Positions 21,979 to 30,254 of a stretch of 33,276 nucleotides of DNA are shown in pieces. Both the position numbers and the translations under genes were made by a program. This stretch comes from an uncultured Bacillota bacterium (GTDB taxonomy: Bacteria > Bacillota > Clostridia > Oscillospirales > Oscillospiraceae), in assembly GCA_947573385.1 (NCBI GenBank), contig CANPFP010000013.1:1-33276 (forward strand). Reading direction: 5' to 3'. The notes under the pieces are model-generated. The model made no database searches, was not told the DNA's origin, and saw only the letters and a program-made list of their open reading frames with translations. Position 1 is the first letter of the stretch; each line of letters begins with the position of its first letter.

Positions 21979-22947
21979 TTATCTCTGATGGGGGGCGTAG
22001 GCCACCACGGTGCGGCGGTTGGGCTCCACGCCGGTGGAGTAGGTGCTGACGCCCTTGTAGTCCTGGAGGGCCGTGTGGATGACATGGCGCTCGTAGGCGT
22101 TCATGGGCTCCAGGGTCATGTTCTTCCGGTATTTGACCACCTTGCCCGCCACCTTCACGGCCAGCCGCTGGAGGGACTCCTCCCGCTTGGCCCGGTAGCC
22201 CTCGGCGTCCACATGGATGCGCACCCGCTTGGACTGGCCCCTATTTACGGTGTAGCTGGTCAGCTGCTGGATGGCGTCCAGTGTCTCACCCCGGCGGCCA
22301 ATGATGGCGCCCAGGTTCTTTCCCTGAAGAACCACTTTGTAGTTGCCCTCATTGGTAATGAAAAGCTCCGGGACCGCTTCTACCTGAAGGTGGCCCATCA
22401 GACCAACCAGGAAAGCCTTAATCTGGTTTGCCTTCTCATCCTCAGGGCTGACCGGCTCCACAGTGACAGGCTCACGGGGCGCGGGAGCGGAGGTCTGACC
22501 AATCAGAACCTCGTCCCCCTCCTGGAGACGGTTTTCCCGCCGGGGACGCTCCCGGCGCTCGGGCCGGGACTGGCGGGGCTTGGGCGGAGCCATACCCGGT
22601 TTGGCGGACAGGATGGTCTCCTCCGCCACAGGGGTGGCGGGGGGCTCCTCCTCCGCCTGGGGCTCTTTCTGCTTCACAATGGGCTTTACTGCGGGGATGA
22701 CTGTCTCCTCCACAGGGGCGGGACTCTTTTCCGGCCCGGCCTCGTCGCCAATGGGACAGGGCTTACCGTCCACCTCATTATAGCTGACCCGGACCTTGGC
22801 CGGGTTGCTGCCGAAGCCCAAAAAGCCGGACTTGGCCCGCTCAATCACCTCTACGGACACATCGTCCCGGTCCAGACCCAGCTGGAACAGAGCGGCAGAA
22901 ATGGCGTCCTCCTCGGAGCGCCCGGTGGTCTCAATCCATTTTAACAT
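21979..22947 (-). CDS. jag: RNA-binding protein Jag/KhpB
   Basis: 322-residue Jag/KhpB/EloR-type protein linked to cell elongation and division in Gram-positives. The N-terminal Jag_N domain (about 1-52) is LKWIETTGRSEEDAISAAL to LGFGSNPAKV. A long Pro/Glu/Arg-rich linker (about 60-165) leads to a KH domain with GAIIGRRGETLDAIQQLTSY, then an R3H domain ending in ERHVIHTALQDY and EPNRRTVVAY. The ATG at 22947 lies 8 nt after AAGGAGG, which itself encodes the last residues of YidC. A GTG at 22950 is an alternative. The yidC stop is a few bases upstream, so translation is coupled. Confidence 0.94.
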   Translation of the reverse strand: MLKWIETTGRSEEDAISAALFQLGLDRDDVSVEVIERAKSGFLGFGSNPAKVRVSYNEVDGKPCPIGDEAGPEKSPAPVEETVIPAVKPIVKQKEPQAEEEPPATPVAEETILSAKPGMAPPKPRQSRPERRERPRRENRLQEGDEVLIGQTSAPAPREPVTVEPVSPEDEKANQIKAFLVGLMGHLQVEAVPELFITNEGNYKVVLQGKNLGAIIGRRGETLDAIQQLTSYTVNRGQSKRVRIHVDAEGYRAKREESLQRLAVKVAGKVVKYRKNMTLEPMNAYERHVIHTALQDYKGVSTYSTGVEPNRRTVVAYAPHQR

Positions 22948-22950
22948 CAC

Positions 22951-24468
22951 TTAGCCCTCCTTATTTTCATCCTCGTCCACCTCGACCTCAATCTCCTCCA
23001 CTTCCATCTCCACCTCTTCAGTCTCGATGGGGGCCTGGATGGGGGCGGGCTTCTCCTCAGGGGTTACAGGCTCCTCGGGCCTGGCCTCGGGAATCTGGAT
23101 GGAGCCGGCCTGGGTGGTGCCCTCCGGCTTCTCCTGACCCTTCTTCTTCTTTTTGCCGGTCCCGGCAGCTTCCACCGCCCGGAACAGCTGGTTGGGGTCG
23201 GTATAGGGGGTTACGCCGCCGTAGCGGCCGGGGATATAGGACCGGCCCCGGGCGTAGGCCCGGATGCCCTCCCGGCTGTCCTCCCTGTTGATTCCCTCCT
23301 GGTCGGGCTCGCTGTCCTTCTTCTGGAGCTTTTTCTTGCCCCGATTCTTCTTCTCCTCTTCAAGGCGGCGCTGGCGTTCCAGCCGGGCCTCCTCCTTGCG
23401 GCGCTTTTCCTCCTCTTTCTCCTCTGCCTCCCGCTTGGCGGCGGCTTCCCGGGCGGCCTCGTAGTCCTTTTTCAGCATCTTGCCGCAGATGACCTCCTGG
23501 GCCATACCCACAAAGTACTGGGCAATCCAGTAGACCGTCAGGCCGGCGGGGATGGTAAAGCCAATCCACAGAGACATAATGGGCATCATCCACAGCATCA
23601 TTCTGTTGGTCTTGTCCATCTGCTCATTGTTCTGCTGGTTGTTCATCTGGTTGGTGGCCTGGGATACCTTCATATTCAAGGTAGATACCGCCACAGAGAT
23701 GAGGGGCAACAGGAACAGGCCGATGGAATCCCAGCCCAGGCCGTTCTTCCAGAACATCAGGGTGGGGATGCGGGACAGGTCGATGCCCAGGAATATGAAA
23801 TTCAGCACAAACAGGTGGTCGCCGGCTCCGGCGAACTGGGCGTTGATGGCACTCTGGAGAGAAGCCAGGTTCTCGCCTGTCACCTGGGCCAGCAGATACA
23901 GCTGGTTAAAGCCGCCGTTCTGGAACAGGCCGTTAATGACCCCGTCCTTATTCTTCCACAGACCGTTGGCAAAGACGGTCAGCTCGCCGCTGGCCACCTT
24001 GTCCGCCATTCCCTGAACCAGCTTGTCCATAGCCCCCTGAGAGACCCATCCGTTGGCCACAGCCAGGTTCTGCCAGTCCATCTGGGCGGCCAGCACCTGA
24101 ATCTGCTCTCCGGACAGCTGCATAAAGTAGGTCAGGGGTTCCCGGATGATGCCGTAGAGGGCAATCAGCACAAACATGGGGATGAGGGACCAGATACAGC
24201 CCCCCATAGGATTGACCTTCTCCCGCTCGTAGAGCTTTTGGATTTCCAGATTGTAGCGCTCCCGGTCTTTGCCATACTGCTTTTGGAGCTGCTGCATCTT
24301 GCCCGACAGCATACTGGTCTGAATCATGCTCTTCTTGCTCTTCAGAGTGACGGGGAAGAGCACCAGCTTGACCACAATGCCGAAGAGAATCAGCGCCAGG
24401 CCGTAGCTGTTGAACAAGTTGTAGAAGAACAGCAGCAGCCAGGCAAAGGGTTGTAAAATAATACCCAC
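22951..24468 (-). CDS. yidC: membrane protein insertase YidC
   Basis: 505-residue Oxa1/YidC-family insertase (SpoIIIJ type). The five core helices begin with FAWLLLFFYNLFNSYGLALILFGIVVKLVLFPVTLKSKKS, where the groove's conserved basic residue is Lys34 (Arg in B. subtilis). NPMGGCIWSLIPMFVLIALYGIIREPL, FLLPLISVAV and the late IMSLWIGFTIPAGLTVYWIAQY helices follow. An unusually large extracytoplasmic insertion lies at about 120-215, and a 165-residue cytosolic tail switches from Lys/Arg-rich to a very acidic terminus (EEIEVEVDEDENKEG). The start is GTG at 24468, 7 nt after GGAGGT. Confidence 0.93.
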   Translation of the reverse strand: MGIILQPFAWLLLFFYNLFNSYGLALILFGIVVKLVLFPVTLKSKKSMIQTSMLSGKMQQLQKQYGKDRERYNLEIQKLYEREKVNPMGGCIWSLIPMFVLIALYGIIREPLTYFMQLSGEQIQVLAAQMDWQNLAVANGWVSQGAMDKLVQGMADKVASGELTVFANGLWKNKDGVINGLFQNGGFNQLYLLAQVTGENLASLQSAINAQFAGAGDHLFVLNFIFLGIDLSRIPTLMFWKNGLGWDSIGLFLLPLISVAVSTLNMKVSQATNQMNNQQNNEQMDKTNRMMLWMMPIMSLWIGFTIPAGLTVYWIAQYFVGMAQEVICGKMLKKDYEAAREAAAKREAEEKEEEKRRKEEARLERQRRLEEEKKNRGKKKLQKKDSEPDQEGINREDSREGIRAYARGRSYIPGRYGGVTPYTDPNQLFRAVEAAGTGKKKKKGQEKPEGTTQAGSIQIPEARPEEPVTPEEKPAPIQAPIETEEVEMEVEEIEVEVDEDENKEG

Positions 24469-24529
24469 AGTGTTACCTCCGCATATTAAATTGTGGCAGA
24501 ATCCTGTCTCCCCCTCTTGGGGAGCTCAA

Positions 24530-24748
24530 TTAAGGCACCGGATCGTATTCAACGGACTTCTGCCGGTGAAAGGGATGGCACCGCGACAATCTGCGCAGGG
24601 CCAGCCAGCCCCCCTTGAGAACGCCGTATTTCTCCACCGCTTCCAGGGCGTACTCTGAGCAAGTGGGAATAAAACGGCAGCAGGGGGGGCGCAGGGGTGA
24701 GATTTCCCGCCGGTAAAAGCGGAGCAGGGACAGAAGCAGCTGCTTCAC
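24530..24748 (-). CDS. yidD: membrane protein insertion efficiency factor YidD
   Basis: 72-residue protein of the YidD family, which sits at the membrane near YidC and aids insertion. The diagnostic segments [51 protein letters not shown] are all present. The ATG overlaps the rnpA stop by 4 bp (ATGA type), so the genes are translationally coupled. A small hairpin (about 24508-24524) lies in the 61-bp gap before yidC. Confidence 0.95.
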   Translation of the reverse strand: MKQLLLSLLRFYRREISPLRPPCCRFIPTCSEYALEAVEKYGVLKGGWLALRRLSRCHPFHRQKSVEYDPVP

Positions 24749-25101
24749 TGGGGCCTGTCCCCCTTTTGAAGGGTCAATCCCAGCTTTTTTATCATCTGCT
24801 TGAATACACGATCCAGCTCGCTGTAGCGGCCGTAAATGACCCGGGTGCGGGCCACAATCACAATGTCGCAGCCGGGGAGCAGCTCCCCCTCGTGGGTGCG
24901 GTACAGCTCCCGGATGCGGCGGCGGGCCCGGTTGCGCTTGACAGCGTTGCCCAGCTTCACACCGGTGGTGATGCCCAGCCGGCTGAGGGGCCGTCCGGTC
25001 TTCCGGCAGTAGATGACAAAATAGGGGGAGACAGCGCTCTTTCCCTTACTGTACAGCCGGCGAAACTCATGATTCTGTTTCAGGGGTGCAGTATGCTTCA
25101 T
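24745..25101 (-). CDS. rnpA: ribonuclease P protein component
   Basis: 118-residue basic protein subunit of RNase P, which trims 5' leaders of pre-tRNAs with the RNA subunit. Family marks are [42 protein letters not shown] (the RNR motif region) and [10 protein letters not shown]. The ATG at 25101 is chosen because GGAGG stands 5-9 nt upstream; an in-frame ATG at 25119 lies in front of that site. It follows rpmH by about 130 bp. Confidence 0.94.
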   Translation of the reverse strand: MKHTAPLKQNHEFRRLYSKGKSAVSPYFVIYCRKTGRPLSRLGITTGVKLGNAVKRNRARRRIRELYRTHEGELLPGCDIVIVARTRVIYGRYSELDRVFKQMIKKLGLTLQKGDRPQ

Positions 25102-25233
25102 GTTTTCCTCCGTATGCACAGATAGGGCGGAGGATTTTCTCCCACGCCCCTGGTTGTGCGCTATCTAAACTGTTTGTCCCAAGCGGTCCGCACACAGGCG
25201 GCCAGGGGCGGCCGGGCCGTCTTGACCAAGCGA

Positions 25234-25368
25234 TCAGTGGGTCAGACGGGCGCGGCCCTTGGCGCGGCGGCGGGCCAGCACCTTGCGGCCATTGCGGGTG
25301 GCCATACGCTTGCGGAAGCCGTGCTCCTTGGAGCGCTGACGCTTTTTGGGCTGATAGGTACGAAGCAT
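25234..25368 (-). CDS. rpmH: 50S ribosomal protein L34
   Basis: 44-residue ribosomal protein: [20 protein letters not shown] at the start and [17 protein letters not shown] at the end, strongly basic as expected. It is too short for usual length cutoffs. The ATG at 25368 has GAGGAGGT 7 nt upstream. It is the first gene of the rpmH-rnpA-yidD-yidC-jag transcript, transcribed away from dnaA. Confidence 0.96.
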   Translation of the reverse strand: MLRTYQPKKRQRSKEHGFRKRMATRNGRKVLARRRAKGRARLTH

Positions 25369-25397
25369 GGGGGACACCTCCTCAGTTTAGATTTCAA

Positions 25398-25438
25398 GCC
25401 GGCTCTCCCGGCCCAACAACAGCTCTGTTACAGAGCTG
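25398..25438 (-). other. two hairpins in the rpmH leader
   Basis: CAGCTCTG, loop TTA, CAGAGCTG (25420-25438) and GCCGG/CCGGC (25398-25412) lie in the roughly 140-nt leader between the rpmH promoter and its ribosome site. They may tune L34 expression or RNA stability; no ligand or autoregulatory motif was recognised. Confidence 0.45.
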
Positions 25439-25516
25439 CGGTCTGTAAGTTCAGCCGCCCTGACCGGACGGCGGGAGCAGAAGCGGAAAAACCTCTCTCC
25501 AAAAGATACGTGCAGT

Positions 25517-25546
25517 ATTATAACGGATAAACACTGTCTCTGTCAA
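25517..25546 (-). promoter_or_regulatory. sigma-A promoter of the rpmH operon
   Basis: On the minus strand a perfect TTGACA (complement of 25541-25546) and a perfect TATAAT (complement of 25517-25522) are 18 bp apart, directed away from dnaA toward rpmH. Confidence 0.88.
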
Positions 25547-25623
25547 CCATCTTTTTTTCTTCCGAGGAGGGGATTTTTTCGGCTTTTCTCCTGCTCGGCC
25601 ACATCTTGTAGCCCGTTTTCTCC

Positions 25624-25680
25624 TTGTCCACAAGAACTGTGCTCTTTCTTTCATACATTTAAAATAAAAAATGTGGAAAA
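25624..25680. other. upstream oriC segment: two DnaA boxes
   Basis: TTGTCCACA (25624-25632) and TGTGGAAAA (25672-25680, complement TTTTCCACA) each match the DnaA box TTATCCACA at 8 of 9 positions. They are in opposite orientation within the rpmH-dnaA gap, just upstream of the dnaA promoter. With the array after dnaA they form a bipartite origin, and they could also autoregulate dnaA. Confidence 0.65.
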
Positions 25681-25683
25681 ACC

Positions 25684-25712
25684 TTGCCGTCTCTCCTGTT
25701 TTTTGGTATAAT
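25684..25712 (+). promoter_or_regulatory. sigma-A promoter of dnaA
   Basis: TTGCCG (25684-25689) and a perfect TATAAT (25707-25712) are spaced by 17 bp. A hairpin CCTTCTCC/GGAGAAGG (about 25743-25767) lies in the leader, before the AAAAGGAGG ribosome site. The -35 lies only 4 bp after a DnaA box. Confidence 0.82.
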
Positions 25713-25797
25713 GTAAGAAGTGGAAAGCCACATATTTGCGTGCCTTCTCCCCTCCGGGCGGAGAAGGCGCTTTGAATGAATGAAAAGGAGGAGCGCC

Positions 25798-27111
25798 ATG
25801 AATCCCGCCGCCGAAGTCTGGGAAAAGGTAAAAGCTCTCATGGGTGCGGAGATGACCACCACCACCCTTGATACCTGGTTTGACGACACCCAGGCCGTCG
25901 CCCTGGAGGAGAGCCGCCTTGTCCTGTACAGTCCTACCCAATTTAAGCGGGATATCATCGCTTCCCGGTATGTCCTCCCCATCCAGAACGCTCTTCACGA
26001 GCTGTTCTCCACCGACTTCCAGGTAACGGTACTCACCGAGGGGGAGCTGGATGGACGAAACAAGTCAAAGCCCTCCGTCTTTCTCCCAGGTACTGAGGAG
26101 TACACCTTCGACCGCTTTGTGGTGGGCTCCTCCAACAAGTTCGCTCACGCTGCTGCCCGAAAGGCGGCGGAGAATCCCGGGCTGAGCTACAATCCCCTGT
26201 TCATCTACGGCGAGTCCGGTCTGGGCAAGACCCACCTGCTCTACTCCATCGCCCACGCTATCCACGCCGATCACCCGGATTATAAAATCATCTACGTCAA
26301 GGGCGACTCCTTTACCAACGAACTCATCGCCGCCATCCGGGAGGGCCGGACCCAGGAGTTTCGGGATAAATACCGCATGGCCGACGTGTTTTTGATGGAT
26401 GATGTACAGTTCATCGCCGGCCGGGACTCCACTCAGGAGGAGATGTTCCACACCTTCAACACCCTCTACGAACTGAAAAAACAGATCGCCTTTACCTCTG
26501 ACCGCCCTCCCAAGGAGATGCTCCGGCTGGAGGACCGGCTGAAAACCCGCTTTGAGTGGGGCCTGCTGGCCGATATCATCCCACCGGACTACGAGACCAG
26601 AACGGCCATCATCAAAAACAAAGCCATTCGCATGGGTATGGAGCTGCCTGATTACATCATTCAGCTCATTGCTGAAACCATCACCGCCAATGTGCGGCAG
26701 ATTGAGGGCACCGTCAATAAAATTATGGCTTATCAGGATTTAAACGGGGATAAAGTGGATAAAAACACAGTTGTTCGAGCAGTAAAGGATATTTTTAAGG
26801 AAAAATCAGATATTCTGCCTACCGCCGACGTGATTATTGACGAGGTCTGCAAGTTCTACAACCTGGAGCCCTCCCTCCTCCGGGGACAGGGCCGCTCCAA
26901 GGATATCTCCCTGGCCCGGCAGATCGCCATGTACCAGATCCGCCGCATGACTAACCTGTCGCTGAAAGAGATCGGCGCGGAGTTTGGCGGCCGGGACCAC
27001 AGTACCGTACTCAACGCCCTCAACCGCATCGAGGACCTGGTGAAAACCGACCCGGAAAAGGCGGAGATTATCAAGGACATTACCACCAATATCAATTCCC
27101 GGTACGAGTAG
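25798..27111 (+). CDS. dnaA: chromosomal replication initiator DnaA
   Basis: 437-residue AAA+ initiator that binds DnaA boxes and melts oriC. Domain I spans about 1-80, a short linker domain II about 81-100, the AAA+ domain about 101-315 with Walker A GESGLGKTH (138-146), a Walker B in VFLMDDVQFIAG, and the arginine-finger region LKTRFEWGLL. DNA-binding domain IV ends with the signature FGGRDHSTVLNALNRIE. Domain II is short compared with many homologues. The ATG at 25798 is taken because AAAAGGAGG precedes it; an in-frame ATG at 25780 lies before that site. Confidence 0.96.
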   Translation: MNPAAEVWEKVKALMGAEMTTTTLDTWFDDTQAVALEESRLVLYSPTQFKRDIIASRYVLPIQNALHELFSTDFQVTVLTEGELDGRNKSKPSVFLPGTEEYTFDRFVVGSSNKFAHAAARKAAENPGLSYNPLFIYGESGLGKTHLLYSIAHAIHADHPDYKIIYVKGDSFTNELIAAIREGRTQEFRDKYRMADVFLMDDVQFIAGRDSTQEEMFHTFNTLYELKKQIAFTSDRPPKEMLRLEDRLKTRFEWGLLADIIPPDYETRTAIIKNKAIRMGMELPDYIIQLIAETITANVRQIEGTVNKIMAYQDLNGDKVDKNTVVRAVKDIFKEKSDILPTADVIIDEVCKFYNLEPSLLRGQGRSKDISLARQIAMYQIRRMTNLSLKEIGAEFGGRDHSTVLNALNRIEDLVKTDPEKAEIIKDITTNINSRYE

Positions 27112-27130
27112 AGACCCTCGCCGGGCGGGC

Positions 27131-27156
27131 GTTCTCTTTCTTGCAAGAAAGAGAAC
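27131..27156. repeat. 26-bp perfect palindrome after dnaA
   Basis: GTTCTCTTTCTTG and its exact complement meet without a spacer 19 bp after the dnaA stop. There is no U-run. It could end or stabilise the dnaA message, or extrude at the origin. A partial repeat of GAGAACC-like sequence follows. Confidence 0.6.
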
Positions 27157-27187
27157 CAGGAAGAACCTCTCTCCCTTTCCCCAAGGG

Positions 27188-27360
27188 ATTTCCACATTCG
27201 AATGTGGAATGTTTGTGGGGAAATGTGGAAAAACAGAGACCCTGTGGAAAAGCAGTTTTTTTGTCCACAGAGCCTGTGGAGGGGAAAGACTTAGAGCGGC
27301 AAGGCTTTGCGCCGTGTTTCCACATTTTTTTCGCCTATAGACTACTGTTACTAAATAAAA
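27188..27360. other. replication origin oriC: DnaA-box array and DnaA-trio-like unwinding element
   Basis: The dnaA-dnaN gap has at least eight DnaA-box-like sites. Best (8 of 9): TGTGGAAAA at 27224-27232 and 27243-27251, and TTGTCCACA at 27261-27269. Weaker (6-7 of 9): 27188-27196, 27204-27212, 27214-27222, 27275-27283 and 27316-27324. After the last box and a short GC stretch comes CTACTGTTACTAAATAAA (27342-27359), close to the CTACTATTATTACTATTG DnaA-trio strand of B. subtilis. It leads into AT-rich DNA suited to unwinding next to dnaN. Strand switch and gene content support this as the origin. Confidence 0.85.
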
Positions 27361-27409
27361 ACCCTCTCCTCCCTATTGCGGGAGAGAGAACGAGATTGGA
27401 GGCACCTTT

Positions 27410-28516
27410 ATGAAATTCTCCTGTGAAAAGGCCCTGCTGTCCAGTGCGGTGGCTATCACCTCCCGGGCGGTGGCCGCCAAGAGCTCTATCCCCGCTATGG
27501 AGGGTATTCTCATTGAAGCGGGAAACACCCTTCGTCTTACCGGTTACAACCTGGAGACCGGCATTCAGGCCACCGTCCCCGCTGAAATTACCGAAGGGGG
27601 TTCCCTGGTGCTCTCCGCCCGGCTCTTTGGGGAAATTGTCCGCAAGATGCCCGACGACGTGGTGGTGTTTACCTCCCAGGGCTATACGGTAAATATCAAG
27701 TGCGGCTTGTCTGAGTTCAACATTCTGGGCACCGATCCGGAGGAGTTTCCTGAGCTCCCCACCGTGGACCAGCAGAACTCCCTCGTTATCGGCCAGCCCG
27801 TGCTGCGGTCCATGATCGGCCAGACCCTCTTTGCCGTCAGCGACAACGAGAGCCGGCCCATCCATACCGGCTCCCTCTTTGAGGTGGAGGGGGACAGCCT
27901 TACCGTGGTATCGGTAGACGGCTACCGGCTGGCCCTGCGCCATGAGACAGTGGAGGAGAAAAAAGGGGCGGAGACCTTTTCCTTCGTGGTGCCCGGCTCC
28001 GCCCTGGGTGAGGTGGAGAAAATCTGTTCCGGTGAAGAGCAGGTTACCATTACCCAAGGGGCCCGCCATATCCTGTTTCAGACAGGAGACACCGTGCTGG
28101 TGTGCCGCCGGCTGGAGGGGGATTTCCTGGCCTACCGCAACGCCATTCCCCGGAACAACTCCATCAAGGTGGAGGTAGAGACCCGAGCCTTGCTCTCTTC
28201 CATCGACCGGGTGTCTCTTATCATCAGCGAAAAGCTGAAATCCCCCTTGCGCTGCGTCTTTGGGGACGGCATGGTGAATATCACCACCAAAACCGCCATC
28301 GGCGACGCCGCCGACCAGTGTGTCATTAACGGCGACGGCGGCGGGCTGGAAATCGGCTTTAACAACAAGTACCTCATGGACGCCCTGAAGGCCGCCCCCG
28401 CCGACAGGCTGCGCATGGAGTTCACCTCCGGGGTGGCCCCCTGCGTCATCCTGCCCGCCGAGGGGGAGGAGAATTTTACCTATATGGTGCTGCCCGTGCG
28501 GCTGAAGGCGAATTAG
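27410..28516 (+). CDS. dnaN: DNA polymerase III beta sliding clamp
   Basis: 368-residue processivity clamp that encircles DNA as a dimer and tethers polymerases. Three similar domains of about 120 residues are evident; recognisable segments are MKFSCEKALLSSAVAITSRAV at the start, VDGYRLALRH in the middle and the C-terminal MVLPVRL, which is the clamp's usual YMVLPVRL end. A TTGGAGG site precedes the ATG. It lies directly right of oriC and is co-oriented with the fork. Confidence 0.96.
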   Translation: MKFSCEKALLSSAVAITSRAVAAKSSIPAMEGILIEAGNTLRLTGYNLETGIQATVPAEITEGGSLVLSARLFGEIVRKMPDDVVVFTSQGYTVNIKCGLSEFNILGTDPEEFPELPTVDQQNSLVIGQPVLRSMIGQTLFAVSDNESRPIHTGSLFEVEGDSLTVVSVDGYRLALRHETVEEKKGAETFSFVVPGSALGEVEKICSGEEQVTITQGARHILFQTGDTVLVCRRLEGDFLAYRNAIPRNNSIKVEVETRALLSSIDRVSLIISEKLKSPLRCVFGDGMVNITTKTAIGDAADQCVINGDGGGLEIGFNNKYLMDALKAAPADRLRMEFTSGVAPCVILPAEGEENFTYMVLPVRLKAN

Positions 28517-28526
28517 ATTTGTATCT

Positions 28527-28600
28527 GTAGGGACGCATCATGATACGTCTGTGCCTGAAATCGGCCCTGATACTGCGGACGCTTCGTGAAGCGTCCCTAC
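28527..28600. repeat. modular palindromic repeat R2
   Basis: Starts GTAGGGACGCATCATGATAC and ends GCGGACGCTTCGTGAAGCGT plus CCCTAC (28575-28600). The outer ends are inverted copies of GTAGGGACG. The left palindrome has decayed (ACGTCTGTG instead of GCGTCC). It fills the gap between dnaN and parS 5. Confidence 0.75.
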
Positions 28601-28608
28601 GGGGACAA

Positions 28609-28624
28609 TGTTTCACATGAAACA
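28609..28624. promoter_or_regulatory. parS site 5
   Basis: TGTTTCACATGAAACA, identical to parS site 4. It abuts the GGGGGA ribosome site of yaaA (start 28636) and is the only visible parS to the right of oriC. Confidence 0.88.
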
Positions 28625-28635
28625 GGGGGAATAGA

Positions 28636-28851
28636 ATGGAAACCCACGAAATCAAAATACACACCGAATTTATCAAGCTCCAGGATCTGCTCAAGTTCGC
28701 CGGGACAGTGGAGACGGGCGGGGATGCCAAGCTGATTATCCAGGAGGGCCGGGTGGCTGTCAACGGGGAGGTCTGCCCCATGCGGGGGAAGAAGCTGCGC
28801 CCCGGGGACCGGGCAGTGATTGACGGCGAGACGGAGCTTGTGGTCACGTGA
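28636..28851 (+). CDS. yaaA: S4-domain RNA-binding protein YaaA
   Basis: 71-residue S4-domain protein, always found between dnaN and recF in Firmicutes. The S4 fold is visible: [47 protein letters not shown]. It is thought to bind structured RNA or ribosomes; its precise role is unknown. The stop TGA overlaps the GTG start of recF (GTGA), which indicates translational coupling. parS 5 touches its ribosome site. Confidence 0.92.
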   Translation: METHEIKIHTEFIKLQDLLKFAGTVETGGDAKLIIQEGRVAVNGEVCPMRGKKLRPGDRAVIDGETELVVT

Positions 28852-29951
28852 TTGTTAAGCGGCTGGAGCTGGATTTTTTCCGCAACTACCCCCACCTGGA
28901 AACGGAATTTGATCCCCGGGTCAACCTGATCTACGGCGACAACGCCCAGGGCAAGACCAACCTGCTGGAGGCGGTGGCCTATCTCTCCGCCGCCCGGTCC
29001 CACCGGGCCCGGTACGACCGGGAGATGATAATGCTGGACGTCGATACCGCCTTTGTCAAGGGGGAGGTATTCAGCCGGGACCGGGATTTTACCCTGGAAG
29101 CCAGGCTCCTCCGGGGGCGGAGCCGGCAGCTGTGGTCCAACGGGGTGCGGCTGAAAACCGCCGGAGAGCTGGCGGGCATCCTGAACACCGTCCTCTTTTG
29201 CCCGGAGGACCTGTCCCTGATCCGGGCGGGCAGCGAGGAGCGGCGGCGGTTTTTGGACGGAGCCATCTGTCAGCTGCGGCCCCGGTACGCCCAGGCGCTG
29301 GCCGAGTACAGCCGGCTCTACGGCCACAAGACCCGCATTCTCCGGGACTGGCCGGAAAACCCCTCCATGCTGGACACCCTGGATGATTTCAACCTGCGCA
29401 TGGCCCAGACAGGGGCCATTGTGATCCACTACCGGGCTCACTTTGTCAAGCGCCTGCGGGAGCGGGCCCCTGCCATCCACGGGGAGTTTTCCGGTGGGCG
29501 GGAGGGGCTGGAGCTGGGGTACAGCACGGTATCTAACATCCCAGACCCCCAGGCCCCGCCCCGGGAGCTGCTTCCCCTGCTGCTGGAGCACCAGGAGAAG
29601 CACCGCAAGGCAGAGATCGACAGTCGGCAGTGCCTGTCCGGGCCCCACAAGGACGATTTAACCGTGGATATCGGCGGGAAAAACGCCAAGACCTACGCCT
29701 CCCAGGGCCAGACCCGGACGGCGGCCCTGTCCTTGAAGCTGGCCCAGCGGGAGATTTTCCAGGAGGAAACCGGAGAGTGGCCCGTCCTCCTGCTGGACGA
29801 TGTGCTGTCTGAGCTGGACCCCCGGCGTCAGGCCTTCGTCCTCAACCGCATCCGGGGCGGGCAGGTGTTCATCACCTGCTGCGAGGAGGAGAAGCTGGAG
29901 GGACTGGAGGGCGGTAAGGCCTTCCACATCTGCGGCGGGAGGTTGGTGTAA
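28848..29951 (+). CDS. recF: DNA replication and repair protein RecF
   Basis: 367-residue SMC-like ATPase that helps load RecA at ssDNA gaps. The N-terminus [37 protein letters not shown] holds Walker A (about 30-38). The signature region is [12 protein letters not shown], followed by the [17 protein letters not shown] segment and Walker [16 protein letters not shown]. The start is GTG at 28848, overlapping the yaaA stop. The usual neighbours dnaN-yaaA-recF are preserved. Confidence 0.95.
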   Translation: MIVKRLELDFFRNYPHLETEFDPRVNLIYGDNAQGKTNLLEAVAYLSAARSHRARYDREMIMLDVDTAFVKGEVFSRDRDFTLEARLLRGRSRQLWSNGVRLKTAGELAGILNTVLFCPEDLSLIRAGSEERRRFLDGAICQLRPRYAQALAEYSRLYGHKTRILRDWPENPSMLDTLDDFNLRMAQTGAIVIHYRAHFVKRLRERAPAIHGEFSGGREGLELGYSTVSNIPDPQAPPRELLPLLLEHQEKHRKAEIDSRQCLSGPHKDDLTVDIGGKNAKTYASQGQTRTAALSLKLAQREIFQEETGEWPVLLLDDVLSELDPRRQAFVLNRIRGGQVFITCCEEEKLEGLEGGKAFHICGGRLV

Positions 29952-29957
29952 AAAAAT

Positions 29958-30248
29958 ATGGGATTTTTCATTTATATGGCTAGTCCTATCATGATAATCG
30001 GTCTGATTCAGTTGGCATTTTGCTTTTGTAAGTGGATTCCAATAAAGCTGCTCCCTTTGGCCGTCCCTGCTGCTTTGCTTATCTGGTATTCTATAAACGA
30101 GAGCCAGAGAACAGAACCGGCAATGTGCGGTATGGGGGCCGCAATTATGGGGATGTTTCTTGGTACTCTATTAGCCGGAATTGCTTTGGGCTGGATTATC
30201 TATGCGATTATATGGATTTTTAGACATGAAGAAAAGAAGGAAGAGTAG
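29958..30248 (+). CDS. small AT-rich membrane protein, unknown function
   Basis: 96-residue hydrophobic protein with three predicted membrane segments (about 5-27, 29-46 and 62-86) and a charged end HEEKKEE. The family is not recognised. Its base composition is clearly more AT-rich than recF and gyrB, and it interrupts the usual recF-remB adjacency, which suggests a later insertion. The ribosome site is weak (GGAGG sits about 15 nt upstream), so an ATG at 29976 is possible instead. Confidence 0.6.
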   Translation: MGFFIYMASPIMIIGLIQLAFCFCKWIPIKLLPLAVPAALLIWYSINESQRTEPAMCGMGAAIMGMFLGTLLAGIALGWIIYAIIWIFRHEEKKEE

Positions 30249-30254
30249 AGACTG

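Noticed and set aside
25398-25438. Terminator upstream of rpmH
   Set aside because: The hairpins have no U-run and lie between a strong promoter and the rpmH ribosome site, so they are leader structures.
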